From NCBI GenBank assembly GCA_010093685.1, contig MU006234.1, positions 363,668 through 427,667 of the forward strand: 64,000 nt of DNA, read 5' to 3'. Shown here piece by piece: positions 9,573-18,679 of this stretch. The stretch comes from Ophiobolus disseminans (Eukaryota > Ascomycota > Dothideomycetes > Pleosporales > Phaeosphaeriaceae). The position numbers and the translations under genes are program-made. Within the stretch, counting starts at the first letter, position 1, and each line of letters starts with the position of its first letter. The notes beneath the pieces are model-generated. The model was not told the origin of the DNA, did not search any database, and was given only the letters and a program-made list of their open reading frames with translations.

Positions 9573-11693
9573 TTACTCTAATTTCACCTTCTTTTCTTCA
9601 ACTTCTGTCCTCGTTCCAAGACCAGCATACAACATCCCCCTCCGTATCGGCGCCACCTCCGCCGGCACCCCAAACGCACAATGCCCCACACTTTCACACC
9701 CTGAAAAGCCATCGCTCATATCTCCCATACTCGTATCTTCCTGCAAAGCGCCAAATTGCAGTTTCCTCTGCATAAGCTCCACAGGAAATGGATCGTTGCC
9801 CAAACACGCTCCTCTACTCATCTCATCGAGCGTGGGGTTTCTGGTCGTGGCTAGGATGCGCGCAAACCCGGTTGAGAACGTAGTTCCGTCCTCCCATACA
9901 GTCCAGGCACCAATTAAGAGAATAGCGAGGGTGACCAAGATCACTGGCGCGTAGCAGATCCAGAGGCGCAACGAATTGTATACGAAAGCTACGCGGTAGC
10001 GCGACCGGTGGACAAGGACTTTTTGATCGGAGTTTATGAGCATGGTTGGCTGTGTGAGGAATGATAAGACAATGCCTTGGTACAGATTTTCGAGGCGTGT
10101 CGATATGTCTGGTTGCACTTCGTAATTTCTCTTCAGGAAGGAAGTTTTGGTAACGTCGGAAAGAACTTGGAGGTAGTACGGTCCCGGAGAGGGTGCTTGG
10201 GCTATTATTTTGCCACGAACAACGTCTCGGAACACCTCTCCGATTGCGTGGTATGCAGCAACCTTCTTGTAAGCTGTTTTGTTGTCTCTGGGACTGAGCC
10301 ACTGGTCTATCGGTAAAATGCCAGCATTGCTGCTGGAGAAGTTGAAACCGTGAACAGGCGCAACGAACTCAGTAGACGGCTTGATTTGGCAAGTGTGGCC
10401 TGTGAAGTTGAAGTCGACAGTGTATTTTGTCTCGTAATGGATACAGCGCATTATATGCTGTTCATACTGGTGTGTCCAATTCTTCGCAAACGATGAGTTA
10501 TCAGGAATTCTTCTGCTGGTATTGAAAGCATATCCAATCCATATCTCCGGTTCGAACTGGAAGTCTCCAGCATGGTTCGGGATATCGCCCTCAAAATAGC
10601 CACCTGGGCCATTTGACAGATTCCCAAGTTGTGGTTGTCTGTACTCCCCAGTATCTACGTTCGCATAGTACACATGAGCTCCTTCCGGGACAAGCACACT
10701 GGTATTGAAGAGTCCACCGGGAATGTTTGTGACATCTTCGCACTTATAGCCAGGTCCGAGGAAGGAAGCAGTATATGTGCAATTGTAATTGCCGCCACAA
10801 GATCTTTGTCTGGCAATTTCTTGATTGAAGGTGCTGTTCAAGACTTCGAGAGGAGAGCTGAATATGTTTTTCATGAGGTGATTTTGTGTCTCTGATGAAG
10901 GCTGGTCATAGTAGTCGAAAATTCCCGGCTCTGTTTCATCTCGACTGCTGATATTGTAGTAAACCGTTGACTTCTTGATACCTCCATCATGTATCACAGG
11001 CTTTCGCCAGTCCGAGATCGCTTCAATCGAGAAATTGAGCGTGGGAACGGAGACAAACGCATCGCCGACTTCAGGACGCCACTCAAAGGACAGCGCGCTG
11101 GGTGAAGCAATTACGGTAGCTAAAGGCAGGAGCCAAACGACTATTGCCATACTAACAACCAGAGGTGCGTTACTAACAGCCTCCCAGTTGACCAGTAATG
11201 AGGCGTCTTCAATACCGGAGTACAGTAGATCGATTGAGCGGACGGACAACGCGCGATTTCGAAAAGTCCTCCAGATTCGTTGGTGGTAGCACATAGCAAT
11301 GCACTGAGCGAACGCGACTTTTGCGAGATATGCCAGCGCGCGTCCGAAGAGAACCAAGCTGGTCTTAAGGTCCTCGCGATCTTCGCGTTTGTGATGCAGA
11401 AAGCTGTAGAGAAAGTGTTGGCCGAAAGTCGCAGCCAAACCAGCAAGGAACGAGGCTACAAGAAGGCGCGGGGTTCGCCAATGTAGTTGCCATTGTGCTA
11501 TCCGGATCGATTTGTCATCGAGAAGTCGCTCATTTAAAGAATCGGGCTTCGAGCTGGAGACTGTCATACGGGCAAAGTGCGTTGCTTTGGACGCAAGCGA
11601 AGAGGTATGTTCTGGCTTGCTTTGACTTGTCGGCGTTCCGGACGATGTGCTCTTGATCCTGTGCGGCAACTCCACTGGCTCTGCGTAAACCAT
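9573..11693 (-). CDS. Large fungal multipass membrane protein with glycosylated ectodomain
   Basis: A single-exon frame of about 706 residues from the first ATG. The frame is open a little further upstream, so a 5' exon is possible. Layout: a disordered head; three hydrophobic segments (near LLVASFLAGLAATFGQ, ALAYLAKVAFAQCIAMCY and APLVVSMAIVVWLLPLATV); a roughly 370-residue loop with many Asn-x-Ser/Thr sites (for example NYNCT, NLSNG, NFSS) and several Cys; one more membrane helix near LRLWICYAPVILVTLAILL; and a cytosolic tail. This pattern fits a widespread Pezizomycotina membrane family, whose members are sometimes labelled formylmethionine deformylase-like. That label is not supported by any catalytic motif here. 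Function is unknown; the ectodomain suggests a surface role. Confidence 0.75.
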   Translation of the reverse strand: MVYAEPVELPHRIKSTSSGTPTSQSKPEHTSSLASKATHFARMTVSSSKPDSLNERLLDDKSIRIAQWQLHWRTPRLLVASFLAGLAATFGQHFLYSFLHHKREDREDLKTSLVLFGRALAYLAKVAFAQCIAMCYHQRIWRTFRNRALSVRSIDLLYSGIEDASLLVNWEAVSNAPLVVSMAIVVWLLPLATVIASPSALSFEWRPEVGDAFVSVPTLNFSIEAISDWRKPVIHDGGIKKSTVYYNISSRDETEPGIFDYYDQPSSETQNHLMKNIFSSPLEVLNSTFNQEIARQRSCGGNYNCTYTASFLGPGYKCEDVTNIPGGLFNTSVLVPEGAHVYYANVDTGEYRQPQLGNLSNGPGGYFEGDIPNHAGDFQFEPEIWIGYAFNTSRRIPDNSSFAKNWTHQYEQHIMRCIHYETKYTVDFNFTGHTCQIKPSTEFVAPVHGFNFSSSNAGILPIDQWLSPRDNKTAYKKVAAYHAIGEVFRDVVRGKIIAQAPSPGPYYLQVLSDVTKTSFLKRNYEVQPDISTRLENLYQGIVLSFLTQPTMLINSDQKVLVHRSRYRVAFVYNSLRLWICYAPVILVTLAILLIGAWTVWEDGTTFSTGFARILATTRNPTLDEMSRGACLGNDPFPVELMQRKLQFGALQEDTSMGDMSDGFSGCESVGHCAFGVPAEVAPIRRGMLYAGLGTRTEVEEKKVKLE

Positions 11694-12264
11694 TCCTCCG
11701 GTCTTTTTCAGATCGACCAAATTTCCCGTAATCAAGTTCAAGTCTGCTTCGTTATAGCGTAACGGCGCGCAATGACGTGTAGGGTCAGGCCAAAAACATA
11801 GGCTCCAGTCGGACCTCCGGGTGTGCTAGTAATTAAGGCGATTTTATGGCGCTCGAGATATTGAGGGGTCTTTAGATCACGTCGTATGTGAACATGTTGG
11901 ACGAGGTGTGAGAGAGGTGAGTGTCTGTTCTACTGCGGCGGAAACGCTGTCCTTTACCCAGGCCACACTCCGCCCCAACCCATTACCCGTGCAATTCACG
12001 GAGAAACCACCATCCGCTGACATGTTGTGGAGGCTTGGAAAGATTGTTTGAGCGGCCGATTCGCTGCACATGTCATGCACCGCATTTCTGAGGTGAGCAG
12101 CTAAGATTGAGTTTCGGGCGTTGTGCTGATTTTGGTGGGGGCCCAAAACCTAATAGATACGAGCTTTGTACCACCTACAGAACCTGAAGGATGGACAACG
12201 ATGTTTCGTCTGAATCCAGCAAATAAAATCTTTTTCGCTGTCATTGTGCCGCATGGTGTACGTG

Positions 12265-12272
12265 TATATATA
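12265..12272 (+). promoter_or_regulatory. TATA box
   Basis: TATATATA about 80 nt upstream of the ATG at 12352. Immediately downstream lies a perfect 7-bp inverted repeat (12277-12293). Confidence 0.45.
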
Positions 12273-12351
12273 TCTACTAGCTCGGAGAGCTAGAGGTTGA
12301 TCTTTTGCTCTGCGACACATTGTTTATAGGCGAAAACTCGAAGACGACGCA

Positions 12352-12940
12352 ATGAGTACTGAAGAGGATGCGACCGACGCAGAGCTAGCCCGGAAAGATA
12401 CTAGAATTATGTTAGTAGTTATGGAGACCGGCAAAGAAAAAGGGGATCAAAGGTGAGTCATGAGAGTGTGCAAGTCAACTGGAAAGGCTGTGTTAAGTAT
12501 TATTCGCAATCGTTGGTGTTGCTTTGATTCTGCATTCACAGCATTTGGCACAACCAACCTTACATCCAGTATAACTCGTCATTTGATACCACAATATGAG
12601 TAGTAGCAGACCTATAGCTGGACGTGCTTTATCACTAAAGTGCTCGCACAACTTCGCAGCCACATTCGACCACTTGAGCGTCGAGATTCTCGCGCTGTGC
12701 AACATGCATCATCTCATCACCAGAGGCACCGTGAATTGGAACGCTCTCGCGAATTCCGTTGCGAGCGAAAGATATCGAGAGAGGTTGGTAGCATTACGTG
12801 CTGGATATGGGGCGTCTGAGAACGTGGTAGAACTCGGGTATGATGACGATCAACTGGCGTGCGTCAGCGTTGAAGCCAGAAGGCGGACGAAGAAGAGGCA
12901 AAGAAGAGAAGTGAGCGGGTATGTTTCGAGTCGTAAATAA
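12352..12940 (+). CDS. Small unrecognised basic protein, probably two exons
   Basis: Proposed exons are 12352-12452 and 12610-12940, giving 143 residues. The first exon ends at a GTGAGT donor and the second starts after TAGCAG; the frame closes exactly. The intron (157 nt) is longer than its neighbours' introns. A simpler alternative is a 114-residue protein starting at the ATG at 12596. The shared part contains a helical stretch around VNWNALANSVASERYRERL, loosely reminiscent of fungal one-helix-turn-helix or Myb-like small proteins, and a basic tail ARRRTKKRQRREV that could be a nuclear localisation signal. No family is claimed. The TATA box favours the two-exon start. Confidence 0.45.
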
Positions 12941-13174
12941 CACGTGAATATATGACATATACCTTGCCGTGTCGTATCTGGCCTTTGCCTCCCGTTGCAG
13001 CACAACTTGAATCGCTGATCATGGCCGGGAAATGTGTCCGCAATGACTTGTCGCATGATACTGATGCTTACGAGTCCACGCGAAGCTTGAGATATGACGC
13101 GCATGTACTCACAAAATGTCGGTTTATGAGTCCTACTCACAAGCTTCGCCGAAGACTCATAACGGATGGGGACA

Positions 13175-13180
13175 TATAAA
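13175..13180 (+). promoter_or_regulatory. TATA box
   Basis: TATAAA about 105 nt upstream of the 103-residue protein's ATG. Confidence 0.5.
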
Positions 13181-13279
13181 CATTGCTGCAGCCACGCAAA
13201 ACACTTACAATCCTTCAACTCACAACGAAGCCCACTTGTAACCACTGACCTACTCCAGCAAACCAATATAGACTACAAA

Positions 13280-13591
13280 ATGGCATCGACCGCTTCTACG
13301 GAACAAACGAAATCTGAGAACTATGACACACCTGCAGAATTCGCGGTGCTTTTAGAGCTACCCAATCCTGGGCTAAACTTAAAGTCCCTCCTCGATGAAT
13401 TCAGGGCCGTAGTAAGCACCATACGGTCGCTCAGGTTAGGTTATAAGGACGAAACTAATGAGCTGGAAAAGATCTGTCAGCTTTGTCTAGAAGTCATAGC
13501 GCGGAATGGATTGCAGGAGCCTAAAGTGAGCACGAAGGATAGTAAAGGAAAGGAAAGTGGCGACAAAGGAGACGACCAGGAAAGGAACTAA
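13280..13591 (+). CDS. Small unrecognised protein with charged tail
   Basis: A 103-residue intronless frame with good start context (AAAATGG). The central part around LNLKSLLDEFRAVVSTIRSL and ELEKICQLCLEVIARNG looks amphipathic and helical. The last 25 residues are Lys/Asp/Glu/Ser-rich. It has no signal peptide or membrane span. Its tail resembles that of the small protein at 8204-8407 (both contain STKDS). A promoter TATA box precedes it. No known family was recognised. Confidence 0.55.
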   Translation: MASTASTEQTKSENYDTPAEFAVLLELPNPGLNLKSLLDEFRAVVSTIRSLRLGYKDETNELEKICQLCLEVIARNGLQEPKVSTKDSKGKESGDKGDDQERN

Positions 13592-14215
13592 GAGAGGGTA
13601 TGAGCGGAGGAGATGCTAACAATGCTCTTTGAGACAGCTCCTAATTTCTAGATAGAAGAGTAATAGATTGCGATGACTGACATGCTTATGCTGCCCGGGT
13701 CACCACCTGGGCACCTGTCCTTCGACCTGGCTGACTGTGCGCTTCGCACACATTACCTCGAGTACCAACAACTCTTGCATACCAAATATTACAGGTGCGA
13801 AACAGCAAGTCGACAAGTGCTGCACTGCCTGATGAGTGAATCGTGAATGATGAAGGTGTCTTGGCAAGCATGAGTCGTACCCGCGATAATCCGCGCACGT
13901 GCGCCTCGATCGATCAACCCTTGGATCCCCGCGATCGGATCTTATCTGCACCAGCCACCAGCCGCTGACCCCCTGTCCAATCCTCCGCCTCCAAAACGCC
14001 CGCAACACCAAACGAGCCGTTCTAGCTTTCATAATGACGTCCCGCGTACGCATGCGGTACCTATTTTTACAGAATTACGTAGGCGCGATGCAGGTGAAGA
14101 TATGGCAACTACTTAAAAGATGGGGAAGCTAGAAGCTTGCCATTGATAGATCAATTGGAGTTCTTAGACTTCGAGCAAATACCAGATACTCAGGACTTTC
14201 TTCATTGCAAGCATC

Positions 14216-14757
14216 ATGCCTACCGTAAATTCAGCCGTGAGTATATCCAGGTGTTTCAATCACGAGAGTTTTGCTAACGACTTCCCCAGATCTTCCACGC
14301 CTACGCCTACGGCACAGCCTTCTGGTACAGCCTCCGCGGCCTCTGCCGCATCTACGACCCGGTCATGGTGGTGGGCTGGTTCCGCCCGCCCTCGCAAGCC
14401 AACCTCGCGCCCAACGATCTCGAGCTATACAACGTGCGCAACGACGGCTGGTGTCTCATCACGCTCGCGCTTATCCTCGTCGGATTTACAAACGCGGTGC
14501 CGGCGGCTGGGACGTCGAAGGCAAGCGGGGCGCTGCCTTATGCGAAGGCTGTGGTTGCTGCCACACTGTTTCATTCTATCACGACGGGGATTGGGGCGTA
14601 TCAGCATTATAAGTTGGATAGCCATTATAATACTAGTATGGCAATTGGGGTGTGGGGGAATGTGTGGTTGACGCTGGCGGGTGTGGTTACGTTGGCGAGC
14701 TTGTTGAGCCCTGCTGCGGAGAGGAGCCTTGAGGAAGTTACCAAGAAGGTTAGATGA
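14216..14757 (+). CDS. Small four-helix membrane protein, unknown function
   Basis: Exons are 14216-14236 (only 21 nt) and 14290-14757, giving 162 residues. The intron has a GTGAGT donor and a CCCCAG acceptor, and the frame closes. Four hydrophobic segments are visible: near the start (FHAYAYGTAFWYSLRG), around WCLITLALILVGF, around AKAVVAATLFHSITTGIGAY and around NVWLTLAGVVTLASLL. The layout resembles small fungal DoxX-like or DUF-type integral membrane proteins, but I do not recognise the family. The protein ends in a short charged tail. Its 3' end faces that of the small Cys/His protein on the opposite strand. Confidence 0.7.
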
Positions 14758-14929
14758 AACCTGGATAGTTAGTGAATCGCACTTGGTGGCGGGATACAGG
14801 CGGGATCCCAAGGCAAGATGGATATCGCTAAGATTGGAGTAGAAGAGTTGTGGAAGACTTCGTGAGGGTAGACAAATGAAAGAATCCTTTGCTCTCTCCA
14901 TTTTTTGCCATCCCGATCTTCCTGCTCCA

Positions 14930-15205
14930 TCAATAATACCTCGCCCTCGCTCCCACATACCCACGAAAAGTCCAACCACGCCTCGTCATATGCTCAGTGC
15001 TGCAAAGCGGACACCATCCCGGCCGCCGCTCGTATCGCGTCTGTTCACGACAACGAGACGATTGTTCGTATGGTACTCCGGGCCGTGACAGATAGTGCGG
15101 ATCGTTGATGCGATTAAGGTCGTTGTAAAGATGGTGCCCGTATTGGCCGTAGATGTACTGTCGGTGGCCACAGTACTGCCAAAGTCTGATGGTGTCGTGA
15201 CACAT
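14930..15205 (-). CDS. Small Cys/His-rich protein
   Basis: A 91-residue frame from a true ATG. It starts MCHDTIRLWQYCGH and later has one isolated Cys and a WCPLC pair. The order Cys, Cys-Gly-His, Cys, Trp-Cys-Pro-x-Cys is typical of short fungal zinc-binding-like proteins that open with a Cys-Gly-His step and close with a CPxC knuckle. It is rich in Tyr, Arg and His. There is no signal peptide, so extracellular disulfides are unlikely. Function is unknown. The regular spacing argues against a chance frame, but length alone is weak evidence. Confidence 0.45.
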   Translation of the reverse strand: MCHDTIRLWQYCGHRQYIYGQYGHHLYNDLNRINDPHYLSRPGVPYEQSSRCREQTRYERRPGWCPLCSTEHMTRRGWTFRGYVGARARYY

Positions 15206-16924
15206 GTTTTGCGAATGTGTACTGTGCTTCTCAGAGCTTGTCTTCGACTTAGTATAATGGGCTGGAGTTTGTCAATTGGAAGCAAACTTTGGTCGATGTC
15301 AAGCAGAACGGTGCTCAGCGAGAATCTTCAACCGGCGATTTAATTCATGTCTCTCTTCTTTCGGGACACGGTGAATATCCCAGCTCGTCAGTAGTCTGGC
15401 GCCATTTATGGTCAATGGCACGTATCATTGTGTTGAGTGCCATCCTGGAAGACTGTTGGCAGAGGAAGGCGGTATAGGCACTAGTGTAGAGGTACTGTTG
15501 GCCTCTAGCGAAAGATCGGAAAGTATTATCGCGATGTTGCAACTCCAGCGGTATACAACGCGGGCAGTGTCTGACTGCAACAGCACCCGGCATGCTCTTT
15601 TGGGAACAAGTCCGCCTGCTTATTAGTATACTATGCAGATCAACACAAACAGAGTTGAGGACGTGGGAATCGCCACTCAAGATGAGCAAGTTGTGTAATG
15701 CTAGTCAGAAAAGTGTTGGGTGATAGCAAATCAGCTCTCGATATGGCTCAAGATGACAAACAAGGCAGGATATCGTGAAACGATCGTTCCAGCCATATGT
15801 TGGTCGATCCATCGCCGAAGCAAGGCGACGCAGACTGCGATGCGGAGAACATCCGAGTGGTCGGACAAAAGACGATGCAAGCATGTTCTGCAACCACGAA
15901 GTGGCACAATGAGCGATGGTGTTTGCTCTGCACGACCAAAATTTTAGAGAGACTGGCTCGGCTTGATGCTCACAGCCCGAATCGTGTCGGTCGTGCTGTC
16001 ATGTTCCGATCGACGCTCTGATGGCAAGGCGACGTTCGTGAAGCGTTCGCGGCTTCTTTCACGGCTTCCGCGGCGGATATTCCGTGGACGCGGAGTCGGA
16101 AGTCATCCGATAGGTACAAAGGCGACATAGATCGTCTGACTGTGAAGGATTCTTGTATCAGGCAGGAAAATTCATGGTTGCTGTTGCAGTGAAGTGAGGA
16201 AGGAACGACAATGGCACTGGGTCCAGGCAAGAAACAGCCCGCTAGTGTATACACTAAGCTCGATGTTTGTTAGTGCGTTCACTGTGAAGAGCCATCAGAT
16301 GAAGTCCTATGGACAATTCTGTGACGATGAACCAAATATTCTGTAACATGCGTCAATTATATTTGAAGTACTGCTTAATAAAGGAGGGTCACGTCACTCA
16401 AGCAAAAGGTCCATGTGAGTGTGTGATGTGTCTCGATTTCGATTCTCATTGCCATATCAACAGCTCTTCCATGGCGCATGAAAGACATTGTAGAGCTGTT
16501 TACTTCAACATCGCTCCATCCATCCCACCCAAGTATGCTAACCACGATCTCAATACCAAATGACAAACTCCGTTGTGTATGCAGGGTATATCCAGCCAAA
16601 TGCACTCCCAACCCCAGACCCAGACCCGAGTTGAACGCCATAGTACGACATACATCATTTCCATGTCCGCCACACACCCAGTCTGTATCCATGACGCCCC
16701 GTGTCATCATTCGCCATGCCTTTTGTGCCTGTGGTTGTGGTCTATGCCAAGTCGAAAGTATCAGTAAAGAAAAATGTTTATTGTGTACATGAATAAGTGC
16801 GCTGCACGATGCAACAAAGAGAGGGGTATCAAAATTGCTGAAATGGTCTGCCAAGCAATATAGAGTGCAACAAATTGGTCATTTGACCAAAAGGTTATGA
16901 AAGAGTGGGTGCGCGCGAAAAAGA
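15206..16924. other. Long gene-poor stretch
   Basis: Only short frames of unlikely composition are open on either strand. The left end should hold the promoter of the small Cys/His protein and the right end the 3' untranslated region of the LPMO-like gene. No tandem repeat, RNA gene or transposon end was seen. Confidence 0.45.
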
Positions 16925-18679
16925 TCACTGCGTGAACCTACTGCGACGGAATTTGGCACCGTTGGGATTACCCATATTGAAGCCAGGTAGCTTGCTAGAT
17001 GGCACAGCAGAGGCAGGGGGTTGCTGTGAAGACTTGACGGTGGCAAGAGTGGTTGGTCGTGAAGCTGGAGGTGTGACGTTGGCGGACGGCGCCATGACGG
17101 AGGTGATTGCGCGCTTAGACTCACTCGCAGCAGGTGACTGTGCAGGAGTTGCAGTCACTGTCAGGAAAACTGTGTCCGTGATGGTGACCATATCGTCGTC
17201 GCCTTGTGGGGGAGCGGTGCCCTTGCTGGGGGTGGGCTTGGGAGATGGCGCTGAACCGGGACGTCCAGACAGGGTAGGAATGACGGGCTGGCCTCGCTGG
17301 GGAGCCTTGCTACTGCCAGCGTCAGGTTTGGGGGACGGCGCTGCGCCAGGACGCCCAGACAAGGTGGGAATTGCTGGCTGACCAGAGGGCTGGATGGTCA
17401 CAGGCGTGACATTTTGTGCTGGAGGCTGAGCGGAAGGCTTTGCTGAAATTGCGGGTGCCTTGGACGAAGGTACAGCAGCCACAGGTGGTGATGCGACAGC
17501 TGAAGGTGAGGCTGCGGGAGTCTGTGGCGAGGGTTTAGCTGCCGGAGACTGAGGAGTGGGTGAAGCTGATGGAGCCTGTGGCGAGGGTGTAGCTGCCGGA
17601 GACTGAGGACCAGGCGAAGCTGCTGGAGCCTGTGGCGAAGGTGTAGCCGCTGGAGACTGAGGAGCGGGTGAAGCTGCCGGAGTCTGTTGCGCTGCTGGAG
17701 GCGAGGAAGTGGCGTTGCCAGCGCCAGGCGCAGGCTTGGGCAAGTTGGAGAAGATGGGACCCATCTCACCCTTGACGACGTCAGGCTGTGTAGTTTTGCG
17801 CGACTTCCACTCAGGTACTGCCTTCTTCATGGAGTCCAGCTGTCCAGGTTTGAACTTTGCCTCGCCCGCAGCGAGCGCGATGTCCTTGGACGTCACATCG
17901 ATGTCGATACAGGTAGTGTAGTACTCATCTTTGCCTACGGGAAGACCAGGATCAATACCAGGATACGTGGGCCATTGCCAGACCCAGTAAAGAGTGTAAG
18001 GTTTGCCGACCTCGACAGACTCAGGGATCTTCAGATTGGACTCACACAATAGCGGTGATTGTCCTTGGTTCTCTTGTCCCGCCATCCAGTTCGGCGTGGT
18101 CTTTTTGCGCGCTTCGCTCATACTAGTGGGATTTATCTCGTAGCAACGCGAGTCGGCAAAGTCCATGGTTGCTAGAAGTGTACCCTTGCCGTTTCCACCT
18201 TTGCCATCTTTTGTCCACTGAAGTACAGTGATGAGTTTTTCATCTTCTTGAGGTTCGGTAGTACCGTAAATGAAGATTGTGCCACTGCCTTCTTCTGGTG
18301 ACGGTTTGCCTAGCTGCGGTCCAGCTGGCAACGTGACGTGCCCATTCTCAGCGTAGCGCATGGCAATGAAGTTGCCAGGCGTAGCTTTCAGGCGCGGGTA
18401 CTTGTCTTGGGACTGTTGTGGCTTTCGCTGGTTGGGATGGCATGCAAAATTGCCCTCTTTGATCAGTGGGCCTTCCTCGGTTGGTGGAACGCGACCTGTG
18501 ATGCCTACGCTATCCAAATAGCCCGGGTCGCCTTTGACCATCATTCCTCGAGCATAGCCAAACTCGCCGACGTAGTCGCCTTCGTCATTGATGTTGCGAA
18601 TCTGTTCGATCCAAGCGTGACCCACCACAGTCGGAGCGACGGCCAGCGCCGCAACGAGCAGGGCGAAGATGCTGCGCAT
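16925..18679 (-). CDS. Secreted LPMO-like protein (DUF7492-type) with Pro/Ala/Ser tail
   Basis: Intronless 584-residue protein. Residues 1-20 form a signal peptide ending VVG, so the mature chain would begin with His21 (HAW). An N-terminal His is the defining first ligand of copper histidine-brace enzymes (lytic polysaccharide monooxygenases). A second candidate ligand is His114 in ENGHVTLP, and Cys residues (about C80, C193, C221 and C276) could form disulfides. The folded domain spans about 21-330, and its sequence resembles a conserved fungal secreted family that I recall as DUF7492, not classical AA9. The remaining 250 residues are a low-complexity Pro/Ala/Ser linker containing 54-nt repeats, ending in a basic tail with no GPI signal. 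Copper binding and polysaccharide oxidation are inference. Confidence 0.75.
   Translation of the reverse strand: MRSIFALLVAALAVAPTVVGHAWIEQIRNINDEGDYVGEFGYARGMMVKGDPGYLDSVGITGRVPPTEEGPLIKEGNFACHPNQRKPQQSQDKYPRLKATPGNFIAMRYAENGHVTLPAGPQLGKPSPEEGSGTIFIYGTTEPQEDEKLITVLQWTKDGKGGNGKGTLLATMDFADSRCYEINPTSMSEARKKTTPNWMAGQENQGQSPLLCESNLKIPESVEVGKPYTLYWVWQWPTYPGIDPGLPVGKDEYYTTCIDIDVTSKDIALAAGEAKFKPGQLDSMKKAVPEWKSRKTTQPDVVKGEMGPIFSNLPKPAPGAGNATSSPPAAQQTPAASPAPQSPAATPSPQAPAASPGPQSPAATPSPQAPSASPTPQSPAAKPSPQTPAASPSAVASPPVAAVPSSKAPAISAKPSAQPPAQNVTPVTIQPSGQPAIPTLSGRPGAAPSPKPDAGSSKAPQRGQPVIPTLSGRPGSAPSPKPTPSKGTAPPQGDDDMVTITDTVFLTVTATPAQSPAASESKRAITSVMAPSANVTPPASRPTTLATVKSSQQPPASAVPSSKLPGFNMGNPNGAKFRRSRFTQ
17523..17684 (-). 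repeat. Three 54-nt tandem repeats inside the LPMO-like gene
   Basis: Three consecutive 54-nt units start at 17523, 17577 and 17631, each beginning TGTGGCGA on the plus strand, with only a few differences between units. They encode 18-residue blocks of the type PQSPAATPSPQAPAAS in the linker. Such in-frame repeats commonly vary in copy number between strains. Confidence 0.85.

Noticed and set aside
11877..12146. 89-codon minus-strand frame ending SLTPRPTCSHTT, partly protein-like
   Set aside because: Starts only at a TTG, no upstream exon could be placed, no family recognised; may be a remnant but cannot be supported.
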